DNA of 64,000 bases. Origin: Salinigranum salinum (GTDB taxonomy: Archaea; Halobacteriota; Halobacteria; Halobacteriales; Haloferacaceae). Location of the stretch: positions 1,674,001 through 1,738,000 of the forward strand of contig NZ_VTOJ01000002.1 of the NCBI RefSeq assembly GCF_009176545.1. Direction: 5' to 3'. Numbering within the stretch: the first letter of the stretch is position 1; each line of letters begins with the position of its first letter. The notes beneath the pieces were generated by a model that made no database searches, was not told where the DNA came from, and worked only from the letters and a program-made list of their open reading frames with translations. Shown in pieces: positions 25,684 to 34,598 of this stretch. The position numbers and the translations under genes were made by a program.

Positions 25684-26595
25684 GTGCGTGAATCCACGAT
25701 CGGGGCGGTGCTGGTGCTCGGCGCGGCCGCGGGGTTTGGAACGATCGGAATCTTCGGAAAGCTCGCAGTAGCGATCGACCTCGACCTGGCGACGTTGCTC
25801 CCCGTCCGGTTCACGATCGCGACGCTCGTAGTGGTTGCCCTCGCCATCAACCGTAGCTGGGCGTTTCCCCGATCGGAGCGTGACTGGCTGACGACGCTCG
25901 CGCTCGGTGTGACCTACACGGCCATGACGCTGTTCTTCTTCGTCTCCCTGCGATTTCTCACGGCTGGCATCGCCACGATCGTCCTATACACGTACCCGAC
26001 GTTCGTCGTCGCGCTGTCAGCTACCTTCCTCGGCGAGACCGTGACGGTACGGAAGCTGATCGCGCTTGGATTGGCGACGGGCGGCATCGCGCTCGTGGTC
26101 GGGGTAGGGATGACCGATATCGATCCACTCGGAGTCGGCCTCGCGCTCGGTTCGGCGGCTTGCTACGCCGTGTATACGACCGGGAGTCGGATGTTGTCAC
26201 CGTCGATCTCACCACGGCCGCTCATGATCGGGATCCTCGTCGGAACGACAGTCAGTATGCTCGTCTATGGAGTTCTCGACGGCGGTCTCGCGCTTCCGAC
26301 CGGACGTGACGAATGGTGGATCGTGCTCGGTCTCGCTCTCGTCTCGACGGTGATACCCCATCTGCTGTTCTACGAGGGAGTATCCCGACTGCAAGCGAGC
26401 AGGGTCGGCGTCGTGAGCACTGCCGAACCGGTGGTCACGGTCGTGCTCGGTGTGATACTGCTCGGAGAGACGGTCACGCTCTCCGTCCTCGCGGGTGGCC
26501 TGCTCGTGCTATGCGGCGTGCTCGTTGTCCAGTCCGGGGAAACGGACCCCGGATCCCTTCCAGAGGCCCCGGCGTTCACCGACTCCGACGACTGA
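25684..26595 (+). CDS. EamA/DMT-family transporter
   Basis: 303 residues with ten predicted helices in two EamA repeats of about 140 residues each. Signature segments include the N-terminal TIGAVLVLGAAAGFGTIGIFGK and the second-half VSRLQASRVGVVSTAEPVVT. It exports or imports a metabolite through the membrane; the substrate is not predictable. GTG start. It stands alone between repeat copies A and B in the island. Confidence 0.9.
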   Translation: MRESTIGAVLVLGAAAGFGTIGIFGKLAVAIDLDLATLLPVRFTIATLVVVALAINRSWAFPRSERDWLTTLALGVTYTAMTLFFFVSLRFLTAGIATIVLYTYPTFVVALSATFLGETVTVRKLIALGLATGGIALVVGVGMTDIDPLGVGLALGSAACYAVYTTGSRMLSPSISPRPLMIGILVGTTVSMLVYGVLDGGLALPTGRDEWWIVLGLALVSTVIPHLLFYEGVSRLQASRVGVVSTAEPVVTVVLGVILLGETVTLSVLAGGLLVLCGVLVVQSGETDPGSLPEAPAFTDSDD

Positions 26596-26684
26596 GGCGC
26601 TCGTCGCAGGAGAATCACTCCCCTGATGTTGCGGGATGGCTCTCGAAGAGACCGGCAGACGATGCAAACTGTTGATTCAGGTTA

Positions 26685-26770
26685 CGCGCCCTGTATTCAG
26701 CGAGCGTCTCTGCCAGCTACTCGATCTCTGTCAGTAGCGGCGTGACCGATACAGAGGCTGTATGCAGCAG
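26685..26770. repeat. interspersed repeat, copy B
   Basis: Same element as copy A: CGCGCCCTGTATTCAGC, then CTGTCAGTAGCGGCGTGACC continuing into GATACAGAGG. Differs from A mainly in the left third. Positioned between the EamA gene and the enolase-superfamily gene. Confidence 0.8.
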
Positions 26771-26886
26771 AACTACCGTTGTGAATGGTCACAATAGTGG
26801 TATTTTTATCTGCTTTGGCATGCTGATATTAAGCTCCCACAATTGAAGGATGGCGGTTTGACTGGTCGAAGCCTGTTCAATCCGTC

Positions 26887-27936
26887 CTATTCCCAAGAAA
26901 TCCCGCAAGGGGTAACTGGGGGCATGAGTGGACTCGACGGGAGGTCAGCGCTCGGCTCTGGGTCGTTGTAGGCCTTCGGAGCGACGTCGTTCGGTGCGTT
27001 TGGATAGAACAGCGATGCAATCGCATGGATGTGCTCACGGCCGACATCTAACTCGAACTGGCCACCGCCGAACATCTGTATATCGTGTTCGCGGCAGTAA
27101 TCAATCGTGTCGAAGAGTGACTGAACCGACCCAAATCGTGACGGCTTGATGTTGAGCCATTCCGGTTCCCATGGGAGAGTCTCGACCGTCTCAACTCCTC
27201 GAATTGGGTAGTCCCATGTTACGCGTGCCTCTGCTCCATTGAACAGTGATCGCGTCTCCTCGTTCAATTCCGGGTCTTCGATAAGTGCGCTGGGAAACCC
27301 TTCAAGAACCCGTTCGTACAATTCCGGGTCAGCTGGTTGGTCGACCGTCGTCCCGTGGTACTGGCCTTTGAGATCGAGCGTCTGGACTGCATCAGTCGCT
27401 GCAAGCCGTTCGATAACCTCAGCGGTCCACTCGGAGGTCGGATCAAGTTTGAACTCCAACTCGGGATCTCGCTCAAGCCAATCGATGATTCGATCCCCAG
27501 TTGGTGGCTCCTCCAAACGCGTGCTCACGACGAACCGGACGGGCTCGTACGTACGCCCTAGTTGCTCGGCGAGGTTCGTATCGGCCTGTTTGAGTGCAAG
27601 ATCCAACGCAGCGCTCTCGAATGCCCACTGCCGATAATTGTGGAAAATTGACTGTCCCGGTTCGTCACCGAAGAAGAAATCAATCTCAGATAGTTGGTTC
27701 GAGAACTCGCCGAGAGTGTATTCGCCCGTGATGGGAAATTCCGCTTCGGCGTCGTGAAGTGTGTCGTGTGCCTCGTTGTCGTACGTGACGTCCTCGCCAC
27801 GTCCAGTACTCCCATTGCCGTGTAACGAGACGAGAGTCGTTGCTCGGGTGAAACCACTAGACGTGTCTCGCTCGAGTTGTTCGAGACTATATTCCTCAAT
27901 CTGGAGTTCGAGATTAGCGACGTGGTCGTACAGCAT
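26887..27936 (-). CDS. enolase-superfamily enzyme (mandelate racemase/muconate lactonising type)
   Basis: 349 residues. The barrel motifs are in order: DLKGQYH (Lys, metal-side Asp), IEDPELNEETRS (Glu), TWDYPIRG (Asp) and LNIKPSRFGS (Lys). The last residues DVGREHIHAIASLFYPNAPNDVAP resemble the capping segment. Members include racemases, epimerases, dehydratases and o-succinylbenzoate synthase; a menaquinone role was considered, but men genes are absent. ATG 27936 chosen; TTTACTT lies about 28 nt upstream. Composition is lower-GC than core genes. Confidence 0.82.
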   Translation of the reverse strand: MLYDHVANLELQIEEYSLEQLERDTSSGFTRATTLVSLHGNGSTGRGEDVTYDNEAHDTLHDAEAEFPITGEYTLGEFSNQLSEIDFFFGDEPGQSIFHNYRQWAFESAALDLALKQADTNLAEQLGRTYEPVRFVVSTRLEEPPTGDRIIDWLERDPELEFKLDPTSEWTAEVIERLAATDAVQTLDLKGQYHGTTVDQPADPELYERVLEGFPSALIEDPELNEETRSLFNGAEARVTWDYPIRGVETVETLPWEPEWLNIKPSRFGSVQSLFDTIDYCREHDIQMFGGGQFELDVGREHIHAIASLFYPNAPNDVAPKAYNDPEPSADLPSSPLMPPVTPCGISWE

Positions 27937-28037
27937 TGTCTGTTTCTTACGAGAGAGGCAAGTAAAGGTAGTGCAGACACCGGTCGAACTAGGTAACAGC
28001 CGTGTCACTGCGTGTACGATTCTCTGGAGCTAGTCAA

Positions 28038-28379
28038 TCACGGGACCTTGATGTAGCGATACCCCTCGTCTTGTAGTCTGGTCAGCACACCGACTGACGT
28101 CGGGGCTGTCTCAGCTGCGTCATGAATATCGTCGATTGTTAATCCTGCTGCCTGCATCGACTTTTCGCACGCGATGAACTGAACGTCGCCTTTGGACAGT
28201 TCAGCGATATCCTCGGCGTACGTGGAGTCCGCTCGAACGAGGTCGATACCAGAGGCGTTTGCCACGACTGCAACGGCATCGATCTCCACGGAGTCGTCGT
28301 CGAAGATTCCTCCGGCATACCGAATCGTTGCGTCCTGAATGTCGTCGTCTCCATCTGCGAGGTGAAAGACGGTCTTCAT
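28038..28379 (-). CDS. DsrE-family protein
   Basis: 113 residues, DsrE/DsrF/YchN-like alpha/beta fold. Starts MKTVFHLADGDD and has VVANASGIDLVR; the conserved FIACEKSM Cys near residue 75 could carry sulfur. These proteins mediate sulfur relay or bind small ligands. Starts at ATG 28379, with a longer frame to 28529 disfavoured. Lies between the enolase-type gene (same strand) and the divergent CoA-binding protein. Confidence 0.8.
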   Translation of the reverse strand: MKTVFHLADGDDDIQDATIRYAGGIFDDDSVEIDAVAVVANASGIDLVRADSTYAEDIAELSKGDVQFIACEKSMQAAGLTIDDIHDAAETAPTSVGVLTRLQDEGYRYIKVP

Positions 28380-28559
28380 ACTGCGTTCATCAGTGGGGTG
28401 TCGGTAAGTGTTTTCGACGCCGCACAATTGGAAGGTGGGGGCTAGGATATCAGAGCCGCCGATGTGGAGTGAGGATAGGTCGGTCGTAGCGCAGTTAGTT
28501 GAAGAAAGGGGCTGGATTTCCGCCGACACACTGATTTTCTGTCTCTTGCTAACGGATGT

Positions 28560-28982
28560 ATGCCCATCGAAGACGCCGACGGACTCCGTCGGATTCTTGG
28601 ATACAATCGCGTCGCCGTAGTCGGGGCGTCGACATCCTACGAAAAATCAGCACACATCGTGCCAGCGTATCTTCAGCGCCACGGATATGAACTTCGTCCG
28701 GTCAACCCAACCGCCGACGAGATATTCGGCATCCAAGCGTACGACTCCTTGGCCGACGTTATCCAACCCATTGACATTGTCGAGATTTTTCGGCCGAGCG
28801 ATGAGGTTCCTGGAATCGTCGAACAGGCGCTCGATCGAGACGACGTGAAGGCAATCTGGATGCAACCCGGAATCCGAAACGATGATGCGGTTCAAAAAGC
28901 GGAAGCGAACGGAATTGAAGTCGTCCAAGACCGGTGTATGAAGGTCGAACACGGACAACTGATTCGTCATCCTATGGACTGA
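28560..28982 (+). CDS. CoA-binding domain protein
   Basis: 140 residues, a single Rossmann-like CoA-binding domain (YccU type). VAVVGASTSYEKSAHIVP is the nucleotide-binding loop; PADEIFGIQAYDSLADV and KAIWMQPGIRNDDAVQKAE are also typical. Role unknown; in bacteria such proteins may bind CoA or methylglyoxal-related metabolites. Divergent from the DsrE gene and followed by repeat copy C. Confidence 0.88.
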   Translation: MPIEDADGLRRILGYNRVAVVGASTSYEKSAHIVPAYLQRHGYELRPVNPTADEIFGIQAYDSLADVIQPIDIVEIFRPSDEVPGIVEQALDRDDVKAIWMQPGIRNDDAVQKAEANGIEVVQDRCMKVEHGQLIRHPMD

Positions 28983-29000
28983 GTCGTGGAGTGACTGACT

Positions 29001-29087
29001 TGCGCCCTGTATACAGCAGCACCTTTGCCAGCTACTCAGTCTCTGTCAGTAACGGAGTGACACATACAGAGGGTGTATGTAGCGATG
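29001..29087. repeat. interspersed repeat, copy C
   Basis: Third copy: TGCGCCCTGTATACAGC, CTGTCAGTAACGGAGTGACA, then CATACAGAGGG. It is the most diverged in the core hairpin. A further, truncated copy (about 35 bp, CGCGCCTCGTATCTCGCAC) is present at about 29425-29455. Confidence 0.75.
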
Positions 29088-29147
29088 CCAATGACCTGAC
29101 TTACGAGGCGTTAGGAGGGTCGTGAGATCATAGATGTATGTTGGCAA

Positions 29148-29354
29148 CTATCGATACCACGCGTACAGTACACTGGCCACCAGCAACACACCGACGATGA
29201 CTAGTATTCCACCTAACTGCATTGATTCACCAACAATCATCACACCGATTACCGTTGACGCAACTCCTGCTACCACAAACAAGAACCCCCACACGAAATC
29301 GGGGATGAATTCCAGTACGATATCGAATAGTCCCTCAAATATCTCGCCTATCAT
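29148..29354 (-). CDS. small two-helix membrane protein
   Basis: 68 residues from ATG 29354 (MIGEIFEGL...). Two hydrophobic helices (about 19-40 and 45-65) end at VLYAWYR. A strong TATA element CATATAAATC on the complementary strand at 29383-29392 lies about 30 nt upstream and selects this ATG over the in-frame ATG at 29378. No family recognised. Confidence 0.75.
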   Translation of the reverse strand: MIGEIFEGLFDIVLEFIPDFVWGFLFVVAGVASTVIGVMIVGESMQLGGILVIVGVLLVASVLYAWYR

Positions 29355-29382
29355 GGTCCCCAGGCGAAAACTGTTCAACGAG

Positions 29383-29392
29383 TCATATAAAT
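29383..29392 (-). promoter_or_regulatory. TATA box of the 68-residue membrane protein gene
   Basis: Reads GATTTATATG on the minus strand, about 30 nt before ATG 29354. Confidence 0.6.
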
Positions 29393-29537
29393 CTGGCTTG
29401 CCATCATGCGCTGTGAGTCACTGACCGATTCGCGCCTCGTATCTCGCACGGCAACAGTGGCTGGTTTCGGACAACAGGCGGGGAGACATCTGGATTCGTT
29501 GACTCCTCCCGGTGACTGTCCGTCGCGAGAGCGTCGA

Positions 29538-31301
29538 CTACTCCTCGCCGTGAATGGTCTCGCCGCGGTGGAGCCGTGACGCGATGGTGAACGTCTGCTC
29601 GCGCTCGCGGCGCGTGGGGGCGTGTGCCGCTAGGTATCGCGCGACGGCGACCAGACAGACGCGGCGTTCGTCCCCCTCGCGGCGGTCGGCCTGCGCGAAG
29701 CCGGCTTCGAGCGCCTGGAACGTGTGAAAGCCCGCGTCCTCTCTGACCAGCGCTGCTCCCAGTCGCTGCTTCAGCGTCGCCACGTCGCCGCCGGCGTCGA
29801 GCGCGTGGGCGGCGAGTCGTCCGGCCTCGTCGACGCCACCCTCGCGGTCCATCGTGTCGTCCAGCGCGTCGAGGAGAGCGTCGACGTCCGCGTTCTCGTC
29901 CCCCCGGTCGGGGATCCGTGCCGGGGGACTGTTGAGGAAGCGGTCGAGGTAGACGTTGACCGCACCGTCGAAGACGGCCCGGTAGGCGGCCCGCGAGACG
30001 GCTCCGTCGACGTCCGAGACGCGCCGGGCGAGCGCGTGGACGGCGTTCGCGTAGGTGAACGTGTGGTGGACCGTGTTCCAGTCGGAGAACTCGTTCGCGG
30101 TCGAGAACTGCGCGACGCGAGTGGCCGCGGCCATCGCCACGCTCCGGGCGAGCTGGCGGGGCGTCGCACCGGCCGCGATCGCGTCTTCGAGGGTCTCGAC
30201 GACCCGGTCGGGGTCGTCTTCGAGGAGCGTCTCGACGAAGCCGTCCGGCTCGGCCCACGCCGACCCCCTGCCTTCGTCGGCGAGGTGGTCGAGGCGGTCG
30301 AACGTCTCGTCGAGCCGTGCCGCGAGGTCGACGGGCTGACGCCACGAGGACAGTTCCTCGCTGCGCGTCGCGTCCGTGAGGCTCGTCACGAGCGCGGGGA
30401 GGACCTCGTCGGCGTGGTCCCAGCCGACGTGGTCGAGCGCCTCGCAGGCCTTGTTGACGAAGTCCATCGTGTGGCCGCCGTCGAGGTAGCGGTGGTCGGT
30501 CGCGGCGACGAGGAGGAGGCCGGCGACCTCCTCGGGGACGTAACCGGCGGCGATGGCCGTGCGCAGACACCGCTCGGCCCCGTCGGCGTCGCGCACCTCG
30601 ACGGTGTCGCGGAGCCAGTCGGCGAGGCGGTCGCGGGAGACGTCGCGGTCGTCGAACGGGTCCTGGTCGAACCGGGGGGGTTCGCCCGCGCAGTCGTCGG
30701 CAACCTCGACGAGCCCCTGGTACAGCGCCCGCTTGCGGTCCTCGACCACGAGGTCGGGGAGGACGTTCGCCATCGCCGTGAGGATCGTGAGGCCGGGGCC
30801 CCAGCCGTCGGCGCGGTAGCGTACCCCGAACCGGACGCCGGCTTCGAGAGGCGACGTGGGAGCGACGTCGGCGTCGAGGAGGCCGATCACCGACTTGGCG
30901 ACGACGAGCCGGAGGCTCCGTTCGAGACCGTCGTCGAGGCGTTCGGCCCACCGTTCCGCGGGCGGGCGATCGTTGCTCGGGTTCGGGTCGACGTAGACGA
31001 CCCCGTCGACAACCTCGGTGGGGTACGACGGGACGTCGTCGGCCCACGGATCGAACGTGTCGCCACAGGAGAGCGCGAAGCGCGCGTGGTGCCAGTGACA
31101 GGTGAGGACGCCGTCGTCGACGGTGCCGCGGGCGAGCGGGAACCCCATGTGCGGACAGCGGTTGTCGACGGCGCGCACCTCGTCCTCGTGGTGGACGACG
31201 AGGATGGCGCGGCCGTCGACGCGGACGACGCGGCGGCCCTCGTCGCGGAGTTCGTCGAGCGGGCCGACCTCGTGGGCGTGCGGGGGAGGACTCGTACTCA
31301 T
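29538..31301 (-). CDS. Rieske [2Fe-2S] protein with a large helical extension
   Basis: 587 residues, far longer than a Rieske ferredoxin (about 110). The first 110 residues are a Rieske domain: CPHMGFPLARG (Cys49, His51) and CHWHHARF (Cys68, His71) bind the cluster. The remaining about 470 residues are helix-rich and soluble, with no catalytic domain of a ring-hydroxylating oxygenase (no 2-His-1-carboxylate motif recognised). Fusion of a Rieske domain to such a helical part suggests an unrecognised redox enzyme or electron acceptor. Start M6 of the longest frame (MSTSPPPHA). Confidence 0.8.
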   Translation of the reverse strand: MSTSPPPHAHEVGPLDELRDEGRRVVRVDGRAILVVHHEDEVRAVDNRCPHMGFPLARGTVDDGVLTCHWHHARFALSCGDTFDPWADDVPSYPTEVVDGVVYVDPNPSNDRPPAERWAERLDDGLERSLRLVVAKSVIGLLDADVAPTSPLEAGVRFGVRYRADGWGPGLTILTAMANVLPDLVVEDRKRALYQGLVEVADDCAGEPPRFDQDPFDDRDVSRDRLADWLRDTVEVRDADGAERCLRTAIAAGYVPEEVAGLLLVAATDHRYLDGGHTMDFVNKACEALDHVGWDHADEVLPALVTSLTDATRSEELSSWRQPVDLAARLDETFDRLDHLADEGRGSAWAEPDGFVETLLEDDPDRVVETLEDAIAAGATPRQLARSVAMAAATRVAQFSTANEFSDWNTVHHTFTYANAVHALARRVSDVDGAVSRAAYRAVFDGAVNVYLDRFLNSPPARIPDRGDENADVDALLDALDDTMDREGGVDEAGRLAAHALDAGGDVATLKQRLGAALVREDAGFHTFQALEAGFAQADRREGDERRVCLVAVARYLAAHAPTRREREQTFTIASRLHRGETIHGEE

Positions 31302-31376
31302 CACCCCCGGTAACACGCCCCACGGTCAAAGTTCTCACGGGAGACGAAGTAACAGCCGACACGCTCAGACAGGAGG

Positions 31377-31382
31377 CTTATG
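31377..31382 (+). promoter_or_regulatory. TATA-like element of the PHP gene
   Basis: CTTATG centred about 27 nt before the GTG start at 31406, in an otherwise GC-rich region. Confidence 0.45.
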
Positions 31383-31405
31383 CCGGTCGGGACCAACTCT
31401 CATAC

Positions 31406-32179
31406 GTGTCACTGACCGTCCGCATCGATCCGCACGTCCACAGCGAGGCCTCGTACGACGGGCACGACCCCGTCGACCTCATCCTCGAGCACGCGGCGGA
31501 CATCGGTCTCGACGCGGTCGTCATCACCGACCACGACGTGATCCACGCGTCGCTCGACGCTGCCGCCATGGCCGAGGAGTACGGCCTCGTCGGGATCCCG
31601 GGGGTCGAGGTGTCGACGAAACACGGCCACCTGCTCGCGCTGGGCATCGAGGAGCTTCCCCCCCGTCGACGACCACTCGACGAGACCGTCGAGTGGGTTC
31701 GTTCTCGTGGTGGGGTCGCGATCGTCCCCCACCCGTTCCAGCGCTCCCGACACGGCGTCCGCAAGCGACACTTCACCGACGCCGACGCGGTCGAGGTGTA
31801 CAACTCCTGGCTGTTCACGGGGTACAAGAACCGCCGCGCGCGGCGGTTCGCCGACAAACAGGGCTATCCCCGCGTGGCCGGCAGCGACGCGCACCACGTC
31901 GGCTTCGTCGGGCGTGCGTACACCGAGATCAAACTCGACGGCCTCACCCGCGAGGAGCTCACGGCCGACCACGTCCTCGACGCGATCAGGAACGGGTCGA
32001 CGAGCGTCGAGGGACGACGGACGCCGGTGCGGGTCAGCACCAAACATTACACGATCGCCGCCGGCCGCAAGAGCGGCTACTACGCCAAGCGGGGTGCGCT
32101 CGCCAGCGGCCGGACCGCCGCCCGCGGCGCGGTCACTACCGCCAGACTCCTCTATCGTCTGTCGCCGCTGTCCGGGTGA
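31406..32179 (+). CDS. PHP-domain phosphoesterase
   Basis: 257 residues. Metal-ligand motifs of the PHP fold: DPHVHSEASYDG (His10, His12), VVITDHDVIH, GIPGVEVST, IVPHPFQRSRHG and the C-terminal VAGSDAHHVGF. Such proteins hydrolyse phosphoesters with a trinuclear metal site; histidinol-phosphatase or a nucleotide substrate are options. The last 50 residues (GRKSGYYAKRGALASGRTAARG) are basic and may bind nucleic acid or lipid. GTG start. Confidence 0.9.
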   Translation: MSLTVRIDPHVHSEASYDGHDPVDLILEHAADIGLDAVVITDHDVIHASLDAAAMAEEYGLVGIPGVEVSTKHGHLLALGIEELPPRRRPLDETVEWVRSRGGVAIVPHPFQRSRHGVRKRHFTDADAVEVYNSWLFTGYKNRRARRFADKQGYPRVAGSDAHHVGFVGRAYTEIKLDGLTREELTADHVLDAIRNGSTSVEGRRTPVRVSTKHYTIAAGRKSGYYAKRGALASGRTAARGAVTTARLLYRLSPLSG

Positions 32180-32257
32180 CCGTCGCGACCGAACCGTCCT
32201 CCACCCCGTCTACCGGAGACACTGCACTCCGAATGTTTACATCGGAAGCCGCGGCCA

Positions 32258-32289
32258 CACGCCGCGTGACGTGAGGATCACACGGCGTG
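32258..32289. other. strong inverted repeat, 12-bp stem and 8-nt loop
   Basis: CACGCCGCGTGA (32258-32269) and TCACACGGCGTG (32278-32289) pair at 11 of 12 positions around CGTGAGGA. It sits between convergent genes, about 80 bp after the PHP stop and 185 bp after the npdG stop, in a 294-bp gap that otherwise holds no gene. Confidence 0.7.
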
Positions 32290-32473
32290 GGCAGCGGAGC
32301 GCGGCACGACGCGTCGTGGCGGCATCCATGCCGACAGTTCGCCAGTCGGGTCCGAGGAGCGCGAGTGCGAGCCGAGCCGTCTCGGCCCGTGAGTCGTCGG
32401 CAGATGACGAGCGTCGTGAACTGCGACGGCCCGGTGTCGCGAGGCACGGGGCACGACTCTCGGCTCCCGTCGA

Positions 32474-33142
32474 CTACCGGAATCTGACGCCGAGATCGTG
32501 CATCCCGTCGTTGTGCTGGGCGACGTTGATGAGGAGTGGGGTCAGCGCCTCGATCTCCGGCGCGTTGGCGACGCCGCCGGCGTCGAGCGCCCGGAGGCCG
32601 CGGATCTCCTCGGCGAGCCGCGTCACGATGTCGTTCGCGTCGGGGTTGTCACCGATGACGAGCGTGTCGATGCCGAGGTCGGCGTCGAGGTCCGCGAGCC
32701 GACCGGCCGGGAGGTTGTGGAACGCGCCGACGACGTGGACGCCGTCGGGCGCGGCGTCGGCGGCGAGCTGTGTGACCGAGCCGGCGCCGGGGCGGTGGTA
32801 GTGGAAGCCGTCGTCGTCGCGCTTGATGCCCGTCGCCGGCGAGACGAGGATGTCGCCCTCCGAGAGCGACTCCGCGACCGCCGAGACGGTGTCGCCGACG
32901 TGGTACGGTGGGACCGCGAGGACGACGACGCGGGCGCGGTCGGCGGCCATCTCGTTGGCGAAGCCCTTCATACTCGATTCGACGCCGCGGCTGTCCAGTT
33001 CGGTCAGATACTCTTCGACTTTCCCGCGGGCGCGGTCAGGGTCGCGCGAGCCGACCAGGATCTCGTGATCGGTGTCGTACGCCCACCGGAGTGCGAGACC
33101 CTGACCGATGTCGCCGGTTCCACCGAGCAGTGCGATGCGCAT
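32474..33142 (-). CDS. npdG: NADPH-dependent F420 reductase
   Basis: 222 residues, typical of archaeal F420:NADP oxidoreductase. It couples reduced F420 with NADP to make NADPH. N-terminal RIALLGGTGDIGQGLALRWA binds NADP with the GSRDPDRARG basic motif; VAPPYHVGDTV-like and GAFHNLPAGRLADL match the family. Start at ATG 33142. The presence of F420 metabolism supports a haloarchaeal source. Confidence 0.95.
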   Translation of the reverse strand: MRIALLGGTGDIGQGLALRWAYDTDHEILVGSRDPDRARGKVEEYLTELDSRGVESSMKGFANEMAADRARVVVLAVPPYHVGDTVSAVAESLSEGDILVSPATGIKRDDDGFHYHRPGAGSVTQLAADAAPDGVHVVGAFHNLPAGRLADLDADLGIDTLVIGDNPDANDIVTRLAEEIRGLRALDAGGVANAPEIEALTPLLINVAQHNDGMHDLGVRFR

Positions 33143-33206
33143 GCATGGTGGGAGGACGGACGGGAGGTAAGCGTTGCGTGACGGTCGCGGCTGGTCGAGC
33201 CGTGTC

Positions 33207-33452
33207 TCACTCTCGGCTCCGTGCGTCCGACTCGTCCCCGTCGGCGCCACGACCCAGCAGTCGCCGGAGCTGGAAGGACGCGAAGCCGTCGCGGTAGACC
33301 AGCCAGTACGCGACGAGCGGCGCAGCGACGAGGGTGACGCCCAGCGCGTACGTTTGTGCCGTCGTACCAAGAGCGAACAGCCCGGTCGCGAGCGACACGC
33401 CCAGGAGGTCGAGGGCGAGCATCGTGACGACGTACGTCGGGAAGCGGCCCAT
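33207..33452 (-). CDS. small membrane protein
   Basis: 81 residues from ATG 33452 (MGRFPTYVVTM). Two hydrophobic helices (about 8-29 and 33-51) are followed by a basic/acidic tail LRRLLGRGADGDESDARSRE. No recognised domain. It shares the strand with npdG just downstream. Confidence 0.6.
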   Translation of the reverse strand: MGRFPTYVVTMLALDLLGVSLATGLFALGTTAQTYALGVTLVAAPLVAYWLVYRDGFASFQLRRLLGRGADGDESDARSRE

Positions 33453-33598
33453 AGTGGTTCCCGTGGGGAGCAGCAAGCAAAGCTCCGTCGGCGTCGGTGC
33501 TGGCGTCGCCTCCGGTGTCGGGAACGAGGGCCGTGTCGGGAGCGAGAGCCGCGTCGACGCGAACCTCCGATGGTGAAGGGCCGCCGTCGGCCACCCGA

Positions 33599-34471
33599 TC
33601 AGACGTCGCCGAAAAGCGCCGGGAGGTCGTCGACCGTCTCGACCACCGCATCGGCCCCTGCGGCGACGAACTTCCCGCGACCGTCGCTTCCGCGGAGGCC
33701 GCCGGTGAGGACGCCGATGCCGTAGTACGTGCGGTCGGGATCCGTCTCGTCGGCCCGGACCGCGGTGCGCACGTCGTCGAGCGTGTCACCGACGAACGCG
33801 ACGCGGGTCGCGTCGAACCGTTCGGCGAGCGTCACGAGCGCCCGCGGATGGGGCTTCCCCTCGTCCCAGTCGTCCATCGTGAACCGGTGGTCGTCGGGCA
33901 CCGCGAACCCGACGCGGTCGAGGGCGATGTCGGCCTCCGCCGCCGGTCGCCCGGTCAGGACGCCGAGGTCGTACGCCGCCGCGAGCGTCTCCAGGGTGCG
34001 CCCGGCCACGAGGATCGGTTCGTCGTGGATGTAGCCCGGCGCGTCGAACGGAGGATCGCCCCCTTCGAGGTCGCGGTACAGGTCCGAGCCGAGGTACAGC
34101 GTCTGGAAGACGTCTCTGAGTCGGTCGGTGTCCCACGCGGTGCGGACCCGGTCGTGTGCGTCGCCGTCCAGCGCCTGCTCGACGACCGACTCGGCGGCAG
34201 CGAGGCCGCCACCGGCGTCGGCGATGGCGTCGGTGAACGTTTCGACGTCGCCCTCGTATCCCGCTCGCTGGGCGAGGACGAGCAGGGCGGCCGCGTACGT
34301 GACGTCCCAGTCGTTGTTGAACCCACTGGCGTCTTTGAACGCCTGGATCGCGTCGGTCGGGACGGGTTCGTCGTACACGCGTTCGACGGACTCGCCGATC
34401 GCTCGCCGGTAGGAGTCGGCGACGTCGACGAGGACTCCGTCGATGTCGAGAACGACCGCGTCGACTTGCAT
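33599..34471 (-). CDS. HAD-superfamily hydrolase, TIGR01548-like
   Basis: 290 residues. HAD motif [13 protein letters not shown] at 6-17, motif II near [15 protein letters not shown] and the acidic late motif [14 protein letters not shown] larger cap (about 20-150) fits the TIGR01548 group often seen in haloarchaea, which may be linked to histidinol-phosphate or sugar-phosphate metabolism; the exact substrate is not known. Start ATG 34471. Confidence 0.88.
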   Translation of the reverse strand: MQVDAVVLDIDGVLVDVADSYRRAIGESVERVYDEPVPTDAIQAFKDASGFNNDWDVTYAAALLVLAQRAGYEGDVETFTDAIADAGGGLAAAESVVEQALDGDAHDRVRTAWDTDRLRDVFQTLYLGSDLYRDLEGGDPPFDAPGYIHDEPILVAGRTLETLAAAYDLGVLTGRPAAEADIALDRVGFAVPDDHRFTMDDWDEGKPHPRALVTLAERFDATRVAFVGDTLDDVRTAVRADETDPDRTYYGIGVLTGGLRGSDGRGKFVAAGADAVVETVDDLPALFGDV

Positions 34472-34598
34472 GCGTGTCGCTGGGGCGCGCGAGTGATTTA
34501 GTGGGTTCGGATTCGTCCCGTCTCGTCCGCGTCGCTGACGGACGTCTGACGGGCGTCGCACGCAGAGTTATACAGCCGGAACGGGTGAATTCGAGACG

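Noticed and set aside
29724..31313. A plus-strand frame of 529 residues opposite the Rieske protein
   Set aside because: No domain signatures, while the minus strand has the complete Rieske cluster motif. The plus frame mirrors the codon bias.
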